This document shows, in pieces, positions 11,646 through 24,920 of a DNA stretch of 64,000 nt (its first letter is position 1; every line of letters starts with the position of its first letter). Source of the DNA: Phlegmacium glaucopus (Eukaryota > Basidiomycota > Agaricomycetes > Agaricales > Cortinariaceae); assembly GCA_015039465.1 (NCBI GenBank), contig MU130702.1, forward strand, positions 1 to 64,000, read 5' to 3'. The notes under the pieces are model-generated. The model saw only the letters and a list, made by a program, of their open reading frames with translations, was not told the DNA's origin and made no database searches. The translations under genes were made by a program, and so were the position numbers.

Positions 11646-14311
11646 CTAGTGACGTGACTTTTTAGATCTATCTATGTGAGCTCTCAATTTCTGCTGTTTC
11701 TCTCTCAAGGACGCCTTCTTTTTGCTCCTAACAGCGCCACTGCTGAGCACCATCATGATGGGTTTGTTTCTTGCCTTTTCTCTATTTGTTGAACTGCTGG
11801 GCACAGCCTTGTTCTGTTTGCCCTTGTGGGAACCAAATTTTTCGCGCCCTTCCCGTCCTTTCTGGATCGAGGCCATACGCTCTGCATAATCCGACTTTGC
11901 CTTCTTCCGAGGTCCCAGAATATCATTCTCTGAAATGAATTCATCATGATTAGACTGGTCGCCACTGCGGGCTTTTTTGCTGGCCTCGAGAGACGCTAGC
12001 TTGCGTTTTGCCAGACTACCACCTGTGCTTTCCACAGCCTTGGTAGCAGCTTGTATGCGAAGGTCGTTGAGGAGTGCAAAATCGGCGGGTGTCAAAATCT
12101 AAAATATATAAGGATAAACAAACACGCTATGGGCTTGCAAGACTTACCTTGGATGTAGCCAAGGTAGAGATGCGCGGGGGATTTGGGGATTCATCATCTT
12201 GGTTTGCTCGATCGTTCTTGGCCTTGCTATCGTTCTCGTCCTCGCTGTCACTGATGACGAGAGGTTCATTCTCGTCATCGTCTACATTTATCCAGTCTTC
12301 ATCCTCGTCACTGTCTACATCCGATTCATTGGACTCGATGTCCCAGCCCTGCCACACGGTATCATCATCCTCATCGTCCAAATTGACGCCATCTTCCTCG
12401 CGAAGTTTCTGCAAGTGATCCTCGAGAAGCTAGACCAATATCAGAGACGATGTGTTGGACAAAAGAATTTAGATGATTTACCGAGAGTCCCTCAATATCG
12501 ATGGCAGGCTGAGCAGTATGTCCATAGGGCAGCGGTGCGCTCCCACTTGCAAGTCCCATACTGGCATCCTTACCCTAGGAAAAGGGTCACTTGTGTTCCT
12601 CGAGTAAAAATAAGTCACTTACCCGCTCCCTCCGTTTGAGCATACTTGGGTTAACCTCACGGTAAAGTCTGAGCAATCCACGTGCCGCAGAAGTTACAGT
12701 TTTGTCTTTGCTCTTCCTATATTCTACTAGGTCTCCTAACAAGTCCTCTTCCATTGCCCATGGCTGACGCCGGCTTACTTCTCGTATGGCATTAAGCCCT
12801 GCCGCAAGCACCTCACTAGCAACACCAGGATGCACAAATTCTTGGGCAAGCTTTCGGATGACGGGCGTCACAGCATCAGGTGGAGTTAACTCATGCACAG
12901 ACTGTGCCAAGGCAACAAGGATGGATGGAACACGTAATTGTCGATACGACAGATACTTCACAATATATGTGTAGAACCCAAGAACACATAGTTTATGTGA
13001 ACCCATGACGCGAGAGAGAAGTTGCATGATGAGGATTTTATGATCCAGAGAAAACCGTTTGTCATAAGAGTTTAGAGTATCGAATAGTTTTTCACCAAAC
13101 GTCTGAGGGTCGCGAAGCAGCTGGATGGCAGAAAAGTTGGGCGTCGCTGCAGTTTTATCATATTTTTTCTTTCGGGTATCTGTTATTTATATGAGAAGGA
13201 AACAATATGGGTTGCACACCTTCTTAGCAAGCTTGAGCTGCTTTCTAAGTTTTTTGTCGCCACTTCTGGTCTTCTTGTTGATCTCCCGACGATGGTGAAG
13301 AGATTTGACATCAATATTCTGGCGAAATTAATTAGATTCTAAACACGGCGGCAAAAATAAAACAAACTTCATTGCCATCAGTATCATCCTCCTCGTCATC
13401 CTCGCTTCCCAAAAAGAAATGAAGGGAAGCACTTTGAACCTTTGTCACGGGATGGAAGCACCCTTGGACAATGATTGAAACTGATTTTGCATCATGCCTA
13501 AATTTGACAGTCAGGTTATGCCGAAAACTAGGTAAAGATAACACACCAAACCCCTTTTTTCCAAAGCTCTTTTGTCAATACTACAGCCCACATAGCTTCT
13601 TCCGTATGGTGGCCTTCTCTGTCATTTGTTTGTCCATTTAAAGCCCTTGGTTTGCCTTTGTCGCCCAGAACTTCCCCAGTCTTTCCGCGCTCAACCATAT
13701 TAAATAGCATGGCTTGCACGGCTCGATTGAGCTTGTAATTTTGAGATCGAGCATTAGCAATCCGAATCTCTGAAAGGATTGTCTTTCGTATGTAAGACCG
13801 AAGTGCAGACGAAGATGTGCGAGGTAGCAGCGGAAACAAGCATTTTAAAAGTCTAGATCCTCAAAATAAATTACATGGTGGAAGCATGGGGTATAGAATA
13901 AAAGCTGACTCTATTGATGAAATAACATCCTTATTTCGTAGCATGATCAAGTTTTGTAGAAGGCTCTTGCGGGTGTCTGGAGATAGAATACTATAGCTTT
14001 CCAGTAACAATGTGGATATTTGAGTAGGGAACTCCGCCGTCTCTTTAGGATAGCAAGTTGCAACCTGAACGCTTTTGTCAGGATCTAATGGTTCTGTATA
14101 ATGGATTTGGTTAGAGGCGGACCTGAGAGATAAAGGCAACCAATTCTTTAAAATGTTGCGCTTGCTCCTCCGGGTTGATTTTGAATATTTGACGAATGCT
14201 GTTGTAATGATTCCATTGTTGTAAAAATTCTTCTTTGTATGCCACAGAATCCCGTTTGATTAGATTTTGCAGCTGGGGAAGATTAGAGGTGAGCAATACA
14301 CCACGTCCCAT
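11646..14311 (-). CDS. SDA1: Sda1 ribosome-biogenesis protein
   Basis: Needed for 60S subunit maturation and export and, in yeast, for passage through G1. The N-terminus has the family block [21 protein letters not shown], then [12 protein letters not shown] and FKINPEEQ. Central exons give a helical-repeat region ([27 protein letters not shown]-like helices, [15 protein letters not shown]). An acidic linker follows (around 12200-12400, [16 protein letters not shown]), then the C-terminal box [12 protein letters not shown]. The very basic tail ends DRSKKSRH. Domain order matches full-length Sda1. The start codon lies 110 bp from the divergent ATG at 14422. The stop at 11646 lies 166 bp beyond the end of the membrane protein gene, convergent to it. 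Confidence 0.95.
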
Positions 14312-14421
14312 GATGAATGTAAGTCAAGCAAAAAAATAACTGATTTTATTATGTAATTCCTCAGGTCTTTGTCACCGTTTGACCCATCTGCATCAACCTT
14401 GAAGCTCCCTCTCTGTCTACC

Positions 14422-17091
14422 ATGTTGGACGCATACGATATGCAAATGATTGACTACACAAATGACCTTGACATCCAAATGCATCCCTCTTCATCTGATC
14501 AATGGTTTCAAGATGAGTCAAAAATGGAGGAAGACGGCCCTCAAACGCCCATGAAGTCTGAAAATCATTCACAAACACAAAAAACCGATGGTCATTTACT
14601 TATGCGGGAAAAGGCTGACGTTACTATAGAGGTGGATATGGAATCTTACGTGGACGAGACAAATGTCGAATACGAGATGCTGGACGATGAAGAGCGCAAA
14701 GCGTCTGGTACAGAGCTTTTGGATGTAGACGTATACGACGCATCAAACGCTCATTCTCCCTCAATGCTTGATGCAGATGCACTTGATTTGGAGAATCATA
14801 ATCTTGCCACTCTTGACAATGAAGACATCTCCACTCTTTCAACTCCATACAAGGACCTGCCAATTACGTCGCCACATCCACACCATGAAACCTCGGAACC
14901 ACATTTCTTTTCATCTAACGGAGAAGGATCGTCGGAACTGCAAGGCGAATCGGAACCGACTGGGTTTGATTCTCACAAGAACGCAGAATTGAATTTAACT
15001 GCTCCAAACGCTGGTATATCCGATGGTAATGTGCAAGAGCCGTCACTCCAGGATGTACTGGATGATTCTGGGGAAAATCCCCAAACTGACGATCAACCTT
15101 TTGGTGGTGATGAGGTCTCTCCAACTGGAGACGCCTTGTCTGAATCAATAGATCCAACTACTGCGGAAGCATCTGGTCAAGAAGACTCTCCTTATTTACT
15201 AATACAACCTGGCGGTGACTCGCATAATCCTCTGTCCGAAACATCTGAACCGGCAGGAGATTCCATGGTTCCAGTCAATTCATCAGGAGACCCACATGAA
15301 ATCTCTGAAGGCGTGTATATTGATCCCCCACCCCCCGTACTACTATCTATGGCTCCTGCGGAAGAATTTCATTTTAGCTTTTTCAATGAAGCCACAGAAT
15401 GGACCCAGAACGATTCCTCAAGTCCTAGTGTTGTGCATGTGGTTCTCCAGCAGTATCCGACCTTGTACTATGAGCCCCTTTCCAGTGTTTTCGAGGCTCT
15501 CCACCAAGATGAATTTACTCAATCTATATCCAATTTAATTGGAGTGGAGTTAATGCTGGACGCCATCGATTTGAAACTGACTATCACTGAGGTAACCATT
15601 CTGACGCTCTCATCTGATGATCGAAGCTTACTAATGACACAGGACAACATATATGCTCGGGAAATATCTCTGCACGATCTGAACATACTCCACGACGCCT
15701 TAGGTTTCAGCGGGCCCCTTCGGATGCGATTGAACTTTACTACACCGCGATTCATCGTTCGGTATCACGCTCTCCAAGACCAAATCAGCAGACTCCATTT
15801 AGAACAGCCAAACCTTCCTCAAGCCGGAGAAGAAGTTCCGGAGAAGAACGAAGGTGAGCTTCAATACGTAAATATATGCCTAATGGAATGCTTATTGGAA
15901 TTAGAACATTCTGCCATAGGAGAGAACCCGGAAAACGAGCAAGATAATGAAAACGAACCAAAAACGGAGCAAGATCATGATAACACAATTCAAGAAGTTG
16001 TCTCGGAGGTATTGGTTACTGTTGTCGATGGACAATTCGACCAAGTTTTATCTCAGCACTCCTTGCCCGAACCAAATGAAGAATCTGATTTGCAGCACTC
16101 TACCGACAAAGACACTACTGAAGAATCGCCTGTAAACCCTCTCATCTCGGATGATGCTAACAATTTACACCCAACTGTCCACGACCATACTACGACTACT
16201 GATGTGCATTCAGGATCTTCTGAAGTGGAATCATGTTCTGAAGATGGCAAAATAATCTCGCTGGACGTTGTTGAAGCCGAATGGGATCACGAATCCCGCG
16301 ACGTCGCTGAAGGTGAACACTCTTCTGAAGATTCCGGTCATTCACCCAAGGTTGTTTCTTATACGAATGAAGAACAAGCGTTGAAAGACATGAGTAAGTC
16401 TTGTATGTGCCTTATCCCAGATCCGACCTGGATTTAACAACCTGTTTGTTCTTCGAAGATGTACAGTTGGATGTTACAGAGCAAGATGACGCGGCAAACA
16501 CATGGAAGGAAGCTGATCATGGTCAGTATCTAATTATATCTTTATCTTACAACTCCTTACTTTAAAGATTTCAGAGGAGGTTGACCATGCGGACGCGACA
16601 TTTGCTGAAGGGGAGGAACTCTATACTTATAAACCAGAATCCATATTTGATGAACAGGAACCTATATATGGTTAGTATTACACTTTGTCTAATTTCCGCT
16701 GACGCTGATGTCTGAATATCAGATATACCAGAACTGGACAGTGAAGAGATTGAAAATGGAGAGGATTACGGGGATTTGCTTGAGCTTCCGACAGATCCTA
16801 TCAATTTTGAAGGGGAAAACTGGGACGATGACCAAAATGGAGAAGGAGAATTAGACGTGAATTGGGACTTGGAGAACGACACCCATATATCGAATTCAAA
16901 CCACAGTTCCGTCACCCTTTCAAGTAAGGCCTCCAAGAGAAGTTTTAATGAGGTTGATTCAGTTGGCGATGAAGATGGACACACTGATGGGACCCTGTCT
17001 CCGCCAAGTCCAGGTGCCCATCTCTCCATTATTATCCAAACATGCATACTGATTTTACATCACAGGTCAAAAACGATCGCGGATTCATTAG
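14422..17091 (+). CDS. Long acidic, mostly disordered orphan protein
   Basis: The first exon (to about 16390) is a 1.97 kb open frame. Four short 3' exons follow and the last ends GQKRSRIH at 17091. The protein of about 800 residues is rich in Asp, Glu, Ser and Thr with few hydrophobics. The exception is one island around residues 300-500 (HFSFFNEATEW, VLQQYPTLYYEPLSSVFEAL, GVELMLDAIDLKLTITEV, SLHDLNILHDALGFSG) that may fold. It ends with a SKASKRSFNEVDSVGDE segment and a basic KRSR tail suited to nuclear import. I do not recognise a family. The divergent neighbour is Sda1, 110 bp away. A nuclear or nucleolar role is a guess from context and composition only. Confidence 0.78.
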
Positions 17092-17519
17092 CATTGACTG
17101 TCCGCTCTCCCCAGAACCCCGCAACATAGGTCAAGTTCAAAGAAGGCTAAGTAATTTTTTGTCCTATTTTTCGATATTTTTGCCATCATCGTTCGATATC
17201 TTGCTAACAGGTACAGATTTCTTCCTTGAAAGCCTGGTCCGACTTGAATGGGAGTTGATTTAGAGTTTTCTTTGTGAAGGATGGTCTTGGAGATTCAAGC
17301 AGACTTGATGAAGTTCATCCGGAGGTTCATTGCTTGATACAGGTCTTAGTTATGTATGGTGTAGGAGTTCCGATGCTGAATAATTTCATCTAATCAAATC
17401 GATAATATGTTACGTTTAGTGCGCGTCGAGAAATATGCATACAATAATAATGTACATCACAGTCGTATCATATCGGGAGTACTGCATAAATGAGTCCAAG
17501 ATGACAAGAAAATTAAATA
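17092..17519. other. Convergent spacer
   Basis: This lies between the stop codons of two convergent genes. It holds both 3' UTRs; no further gene or repeat is apparent. Confidence 0.5.
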
Positions 17520-20500
17520 TCAGACTTTAGCCAGTAGATCGTTGACTTCGTCTTCCTCCTCTTCAGAATCGGAATCCATAATCGAATCAAAGGGAACACT
17601 GCTGCCATCAAGCAGATCTTCGGTATCATCGTTTAGTTGTTTCACTTCTTTTTCTTCTTTGACGGGCGGCGTAGATCGTACACTAAAAGGATGGAGTCAG
17701 CTTAGTCATTTGAACAATAGGTGGCTATCATACTGAGATTTTGAATCTTGTTTGTTTCTAGGACGAGGTGTGTTTTCAAATTCATCACTATCAGAGCTTA
17801 TTATTATCACCGGTGGTTTAAAACTCTTGGCAGCCCTAAAAACATTTATTCTCTCCTAGAATCTGAGGAAAAGAGAGCATATATCACGTACGCTGATCGT
17901 TTGGGTAAAATTCTTGTTGGAGCGTTAAGTGGAGGTGTGCCCCTCGATGCGTCGTCGTCAGAAGTTGAAAATCGAGGCCGTCTTATAACGTTATCAGCGT
18001 CGATTTATGTACCTACTACTTTCTCCTCACTTAGATTTTGGTCTCCCTTTCTCTTTCTTCGGAGGGGGGGAACCATAATAGGTTTCTGTTTCAGTGCCAG
18101 TGCCAGGCACGCTTTCTGATCGTCTAATTCCTCAATCAAAACCTAGTTGTCGAAGCAGTAGAGAAAAAAGACCTTTTTCGACTGCTCCTCCTCGGGGCAT
18201 CAATGCTCTCGTTCTCATCATCGTCCAAAGGAATGATGCTATCTAAAAACTCAAAGAGTTTGGTAAGTTCCTCGAGCTTTCTGAATTCTTCTTCCGTAAA
18301 ATGTTGCAATTGCTTTTCAAATTTCTTCGAAAAAACTGTTTCAAATTTTGTGAAGGCCGCGTTACAGGCAGAATCTCGCAAGGGTCGTCGCTGTTTTCAT
18401 AACAATTTCAATTTCAATCAGGATGTGATGGGTGGGCCGACTAACCGCACGTAAGTTATCCATAAGTAACTTGAGAGAGCGAATCCTATAATCGTCAACA
18501 ACATCTGGAACATGGAGTTTGTTCAGCATTTGACATAAAACCCTTTTGTCTTCTTCTGGCGTTGAAGGTTAGTACAGGAAGAGTATCGGGTATGAGAGGA
18601 TTTACTTTCAATGCCAACTTTCAGATCCTTTTCAAATAGGATTTTCAGGATATCTTCTGCCATATCCAGTTGAACACATTCATCGGCATTCGTCCCATCT
18701 TGTGTCTTTCTTGCGTTGCTAGGCATTGTGAAGTTTGGATATGCAAGATATGGGACGACAATTTGGTTGCTTACATTGCTTGCGACAATCGGAGGGGATC
18801 CGTCCAATCAATAAACATGGCAGCGACTTGTGCAGAACTAACGATGTCTGATTGTTCTCCCCCGTCTTTAGCCACTTTCCTGTCCTCATTAACGTCAAAG
18901 AAGACGTGGATGAAGATCTTGAAGCTCGATGATTCAGCTAAGAGTAGAACCTGGTTCACAATAGCACCCACCTCGCACATCCGCTTTTGGTTCGCCGGGG
19001 AGGAATAACTGTACATTTGTAGGAAGAAAGCCAGACATTGTCGCAGTTCTTGATTATCGGCTGTGAGAGGGTCCAGATAAGCTTTGATCAGATTCTTGAT
19101 TACCTGCCAGGGCGTTAGATAACGATCTATCAGAGAGCATTGAAAAGTATTTACATCTACATCTGTGATCATTCCAGCAAGCACTAGCTTGGCAGTCCCT
19201 TTGCATAAGAGTGCTTTTACTTTCGGATCCTGCTCTCCTTTGATATGGCCCATTAAAAAGCGAGTCAGCGCCTCTATCTGTAAGTGAAAAGGATTCGATT
19301 TAGGGCTTGGACAAACTATAGTGTAAGGGATATTGGATTTACATTGTTATCATGATTTCTGAACATATCAGCATCGTGCTTCATGAAGATATCAAATAGA
19401 GCTTCAACCAAAATTGTTTTGATAGAGATCGGAGAGGTGGAAATTTGGCTCATAAACAATGGAATAGACTTGATTGCCAAACGCTAGAAAATATTATTTA
19501 AGGAATGCAAGACAGTATATATATGGCATACCTTTGCAATTAAACAGCATAGGGCAAGACATTTCAGGCCTCTTTCTCTGAACAGAATATCCTTTCTCTG
19601 CACTGAAGGAATGATGAGCTCCCCTAGAATACCATCAAGGGTGACATTCTCCTCAAGAGTCTAAATAAGAAGACAATTTTATCTTTCAAGGTCAAAGGGA
19701 AAGGGTTGAGGGTTGCTGGACAACAACTCACACTGTCTACTCGCTCAAGCATTCCAATGCATAAGGAGAGAGATTTTAAGTTTACTCGATCCAGTTGATG
19801 TTTCTGTTCGGTGGACAATTCTTTGGCATGCTTCACAGCAGTCTGTTGCATAGGGATGCCATCCAGACCAATGCCATCTATGTCTTCCTAGTAACGCTAA
19901 TGAACAACAAATTGTTTGGTTTGCATCATATCTACTTACTTGGATGATATCCACTGCATCATTGTCATCTGTATCCACAGAATTACGTAGTTCATGGATG
20001 GTCTCAACGACAATGCGGATGAGATCTCGTTCATTAGGGGATAACGTTCTCATAACATCAAGGCAAGGCGCAAGTAACATTTCTGGTAAGTCGTGCTTTC
20101 CCAACATGCTTCCTAAAGAGAGGTTTAAGCGTTCGAAGTAAACGAGGGAACCCCACTCACGAACGAGTTGAAACATCTTTCGTCTGCCAATCTCATCAGA
20201 ATAATCAAGATGGACTGCAAGCTTAAGAAGTTCGGCGATGACGGATTGCTTGTCGAATCTGGCATCTTCTCTTCTGATTCGCTCAGCCTCATCAATATTG
20301 CTGGCGTCCTCATTGCACATGTCGCCAAGTGATTTGTAACAGTGCTCGATACTGAAAGCGACGTTTGTAACGACCGGCAGACTAGCTTCCAATCTTGTCT
20401 CATCTTGTATTGTTTTGCAATGTTCTACAAAAACGCGTGCGAGGAAAGCCGTCTCAGCTGTCAAATTTGTCCAGTATTGTTCTGGTAGATGGGTTGGATG

Positions 20501-21779
20501 GGTTGTTAGATTATTAAATGGCAGATGCATACGACAAGCTCACCATTGAACTCTAGGTTATTAAAAATGTCGACCCTTGTCGTGAAGACGCTCAAGAGAG
20601 CATCAACAGCCACGTCTTCTGTCAAATCGAAGAGTTTTAAGATCGAAATCACTTCATCCTCAACCTTGCTTGTTGTGGGATTGTCCCCTTCCGCTTTCGG
20701 CTGTAAGGCCTGAATCCAAGTCGCAATAAGTGATGCGGCAGCAGCCCTGACACCTGGTTCTCTATCTCCCAACCCTTTCCGAACAATGAACTCCCGTTGA
20801 GGCATACTTAAATCTCGGGGGGATATGTCCGGTAGAATGGAACCATACAGAGCCTTGCGAATGGTCGCATCGGTGTCGTAGGTCCGATCGAGGAGTTTAA
20901 GAATAGTCTGGTCATTGACTGGTATATTGACGAGAGCAGCACGGCGGACCTCACTAAAAATGCAATCAACTTTTATAGATATTTGTTGATTACTATTCAG
21001 CTCACGGAGAGGAATCATAAACCAAAGTCTCGAGGAGCTTATCAAGAAGTGATTCGCCTTCTTCAACCTCAGAGAGATCTTCGGTAGTAGATAATTTCGC
21101 AACAGCAATAGCTGCTTGGTATCTCACGGCAGTTTCTCTATCCCAACTAAGTCGCGCGACCAGGGCGTCATGGAGAGAGCTGTAGACGTCCTCTCTGAAA
21201 AGATGATTCGACCAACATCTTTAGAGAATATGAGATAGAACCTTACTCGATTGCCCCCAGGTGGGATATCATCTCCGTAACACTTTGCACAACACGAAAA
21301 CGAACATTCTTATCCTTTGCTTCAAATCCTTTCAGCAGGAACCCAAGCAAACGAGCGGTAAACCGTGAAGCATAGCTTTCATCGTCATCGTCATCAGGAT
21401 CTCTTTCTTCCAGAGCTGAGTCCCAACCTCAGCGTATGTCGATAGAAATACTATAAGAAGCCACACCTTTCTCGTTAATAAATTTGACATACCCAGCCAC
21501 AAATTTAACAGTGCGGTCCGCTGAATCTATGCCTTTTTTCAAAGGTAAAGCTCGACAGAGCATATAGATGAATTTGTCCTGGAACATGCGCTCGCCAGTC
21601 AACTTAACAAGTTTTCCCTTTTGAAGTTCCTCTGTATGTTCTGCAAGTTCGGCCTGGATCTTATGGAGGGCGACATAGTTCTTCTTGTGGTTAGCTGCGG
21701 ACTCTTGGACTTGATTAAATATACGAGGAATAGATTTTTCTAATGCAGATTCGGTAGGCTGTATGGTCCGAGCTGGCAT
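17520..21779 (-). CDS. YCG1: Condensin non-SMC HEAT subunit (Ycg1/CAP-G)
   Basis: A subunit of condensin that binds DNA with the kleisin Brn1 during mitotic chromosome compaction. The start, MPARTIQPTESALEKSIPRI, is followed by FNQVQESAANHKKNYVALHKI, the usual opening of fungal CAP-G. HEAT-like helices fill the gene: DRTVKFVAGYVKFINEKG, SPEVRRAALVNIPVNDQTIL, RTYDTDATIRKALYGSILP, GLGDREPGVRAAAASLIATW. The CAP-G C-terminal domain comes later (SLIDRYLTPWQVIKNLIKAYL, NQELRQCLAFFLQMYS). The tail is acidic, ending DSDSEEEEDEVNDLLAKV. The gene has many exons with introns of about 50 nt. The ATG at 21779 is chosen because the longer upstream peptide looks unrelated. The foldback element lies 97 bp upstream of this start codon, in its likely promoter. 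Confidence 0.93.
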
Positions 21780-21876
21780 TTCTCGAGAAAGTCGATGATA
21801 GGGTGTGGACGCGGGTGAAGATAGGTGAAGATTCAAGATAGATCACGATCACGTGTACCGTGTTTATTCAACTTTA

Positions 21877-22583
21877 TTGCCGTTTGCAATCTAGATGGCC
21901 AGCGTGTGAATATCATCAAAGTGTGCAATTTCCGATGTAAAAGCTTTAGCTCTGCAACCAGCTGTTGGATAAGGGTGATTTTACATGGGTTGGAATCATA
22001 AAAATAAGCCCTATTGCATAGGACAATTTTTGTAGCTCAATTTGGAGAATAGAAATAATGAAACATATAGGTACTGTTTAGTTGTGTACATGTTCTACCA
22101 CTACCAAAACTTGGAATTTCAAGGGTTTTTGTTCAGAAATTAGTTTACATGGTTTTTATACAGTGCACTATGCAGAAATTTTGAGGAGAAATGGTCAGGA
22201 ATTGACTGATATCCAGTTTCCTGCAAAGGTGGCTTATCTGGCTGTGGATATCAGTCAATTCCTGACCATTTCTCCTCAAAATTTCTGCATAGTGCACTGT
22301 ATAAAAACCATGTAAACTAATTTCTGAACAAAACCCCTTGAAATTCCAAGTTTTGGTAGTGGTAGAACATGTACACAACTAAACAGTACCTATATGTTTC
22401 ATTATTTCTATTCTCCAAATTGAGCTACAAAAATTGTACTATGCAATAGGGCTGATTTTTATGATTCCAACCCATGTAAAATCACCCTTATCCAACAGCT
22501 GGTTGCAGAGCTAAAGCTTTTACATCGGAAATTGCACACTTCGATGATATTCACACGCTGGCCATCTAGATTACAAACGGCAA
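21877..22583. mobile_element. 707 bp foldback element (MITE-like, TA flanks)
   Basis: Two inverted arms of 338 bp each (21877-22214 and 22246-22583) surround a 31 bp loop (22215-22245). Reading both arms base by base I count about five mismatches and no net length difference. The outer ends read TTGCCGTTTG and CAAACGGCAA, and each end is bordered by TA (21875-21876 and 22584-22585), the duplication expected for Tc1/mariner-type insertions. Both arms contain the same short open frame beginning MCTCSTTTKTWNF, which is a by-product of the symmetry; no transposase is encoded. The element sits between the start codons of two divergent genes (condensin at 21779, Rpc82 at 22653). It is best read as a non-autonomous foldback transposon. 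Confidence 0.85.
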
Positions 22584-22652
22584 TAATTACATAATACAAA
22601 TTTAATATTGAAGTATTCTCTGAGCAATTTCAAATCCATTCGCGTGCCAGCA

Positions 22653-24800
22653 ATGGCTGACGCCCATACAAGACGGTTATGTGTTGAAATAATTCACTCG
22701 AGTTTTGGTCCGTTGACTGCAGTGAGCTCCCTCACAGCCCGTGTCCTTCATCTAAATAACTGATTATCTCAATGGCTAGAAACTGGCTTCTGTGTTACTC
22801 ACCAAGGGTCGCCTTCCACTTGCACAGTTAGCGCGCATATCCGAACTCAAGCTTCGAACTGCTCGGGCTGCTATCTTAGTTCTTGTTCAGCATAATATTT
22901 TGTGGCACGCAAAGCCCGATGATGAACTAGAAATGTTTGAAATCAATGTCGATGAGTGCCTTATGCGATTGCGATTCGGAAGATTTGTTTGGTTATCGGA
23001 ACAGATTTTTGGGCAAGCGGTCTGTTATGTACTCGTGTAAACGTGCTCCAATTGAATGTTTGCAGGCCTCAGATATAATTCAAACTATCTTGGACCATGG
23101 AAAACTTCAATCCGGAGATATACTCTCTTTGTTACCGGCGCATGATGCTAAGAGTATGTTTATTCTCTTGCTGCACAGCGTTGAAAAATCTTATGTGTTC
23201 TAGAAAAAAGCCTCTATACACAGACCCTTTGTAAACTTGTATCGACGTCATATTTGAAGCCTTCTACGATTCTTTCGCATCTTTCGCCGAGGGATAAAGC
23301 TATACAATATGAATCCGAGGAGAAACGCAAAATCCCTGGTTTCCCAACAGCAAAGGAGCTGCGCGAAGCCAAGGAAGTTGCACAGGCTAGGCTGAAAAGA
23401 GAGGAGGAGGAAGCTGAAAAAGTCGGTCTGGTTAGTACTTCGCTTGAAAACCCGCGTTGCAAATATTCATCCTTTTGCAGAAACGCAAGGCGATTGACCA
23501 GCAGGGACCGCGATCCAACAAGGTAAAGCCCACGCTCATTACTCAAATAAAAAAATCTCCAACTTTTTTACAGCGAAAAGTAACTGGGAATGAGGATGTT
23601 ATTGATGTCAGTCGATCGTACATCTATTGGAAATACCTTCTAAAACCCTATCCCTACAGGAATCTGTCTATTTCAGGGTGAATTACGACAAGTTCAACAT
23701 TCATATACGAAATACGGTATTTGTTCTGCCACATTGCGATCGTATAATGGCTCAATGGATACTTGTCAGGTTATTGAACGTGATGCAAAAGAGAGATTCA
23801 ATCTCGGTGCAGGCCTCGTCATGAAGGCCACAATGAAAGCCACGGAAACATCTCAACTCAGCATATCTGAACCTCGATCACGTAGGTCATCTCCATTTGC
23901 AGTTGCATAATCTCACAGGACACGGCAGAACCAACGTCGGTCGCTAACATTGCATTACAACTCTCGGATGAGGCCAACCTTTCGTCATTCCTTATCTACC
24001 CTTCCAAGAAAGTTTCGAATCTCACATGTCTCAAGGATTATCTGGGAATGTTGTCCTCTGCTGACAATCCCACGGCAGAGGGGAAGGCTTCATCCTTCGT
24101 GTCGTATGGAGCGTCGAAGGTGCAAGTAGAATTCGAAGTCGTCGCACGAAGACTACGACGAGATATCGTGGAGTATGTTGCCCGAGACAAGCATGGCCCT
24201 GAGGGCTTGCGAATAATACGCTTACTTCTTGATACCGGTAAGATGGATGAGAAACAAGTAAGTTCTGTTGCGTATAGTTGGATTTTCCCCACCGAATTCA
24301 TTTGTAGTCATAGATCTCAAAGGTTGTCATGTTGGCTCCCAAGGATGTTCGACCGCTGCTGGTTGCGCTCTCAGCTGATTCTCTGATCAGCACTCAAGAA
24401 GTACCTAAGAGTGCCGATCGCAACCCTGCAAGGACATTTTATTTATGGTAATCTTTTAGCAGCTTCAAAGTCTATCTTGATATTGAATAGGACATCTACT
24501 AGGCATGTTGACCTCCAAAAAGCCTTTTCGGTAATATTGGGAAACGTTTACAAGACGTTGTACAACATTATGGCGCGACGTCGGGCCGAGCGTGAGATCA
24601 GTGAAGTTGCTGTCGTCCTCGAAAAATGTGAAAGAAGTGATGTCAGCCAGGATGAGAGCCTGTTAACTAGGCTGGAGCGAGATTTGCTGAAGGAGTGGCG
24701 AACAAAACAGACAAAGCTGGGAGTGCTGGAGATGCGGGTGGAAGAAATTGTCTTTTTGTTGAAAGACCTTGGTGTAGTCTGTGTTACTAGTGAGGAGTAA
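22653..24800 (+). CDS. RPC82: RNA polymerase III subunit Rpc82 (RPC3)
   Basis: A subunit of the Pol III-specific initiation trimer with winged-helix domains that contact promoter DNA and TFIIIB. The first exon gives MADAHTRRLCVEIIHSSFG. The next gives LLTKGRLPLAQLARISELKL and RTARAAILVLVQHNILWHA, which together form the first winged-helix domain. Later exons include RFGRFVWLSEQIFG, SDIIQTILDHGKLQSGDILS and VARRLRRDIVEYVARDKHGP. The C-terminal extended winged helix and coiled coil end with VEEIVFLLKDLGVVC and a terminal SEE. Order and length match fungal Rpc82. The start at 22653 follows from the conserved N-terminus; the foldback element ends only 69 bp before it. Confidence 0.93.
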
Positions 24801-24920
24801 GAGAGTTATCCTGTTTAGGAATTTATTAAATTTCCCGAAATTCAAAGTCCGTCATACTTAGCTGGAAGCATCCAGAGCGCGTCTGACTCAGCCCTCATTC
24901 TCAACGACGCGTTCATTTCC

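Noticed and set aside
12074..12639. Plus-strand frames rich in Ser or Val/Ile opposite Sda1
   Set aside because: They arise from the complement of the acidic GAT/GAA-rich Sda1 linker.
14624..14863. Minus-strand frame inside the acidic orphan gene
   Set aside because: It has no motif and lies fully within a longer coherent exon on the other strand.
22082..22378. Two matching short reading frames (MCTCSTTTKTWNF...) on opposite strands
   Set aside because: They are mirror images created by the inverted arms; no splice signals, no family and no transposase motif, so they are not counted as genes.
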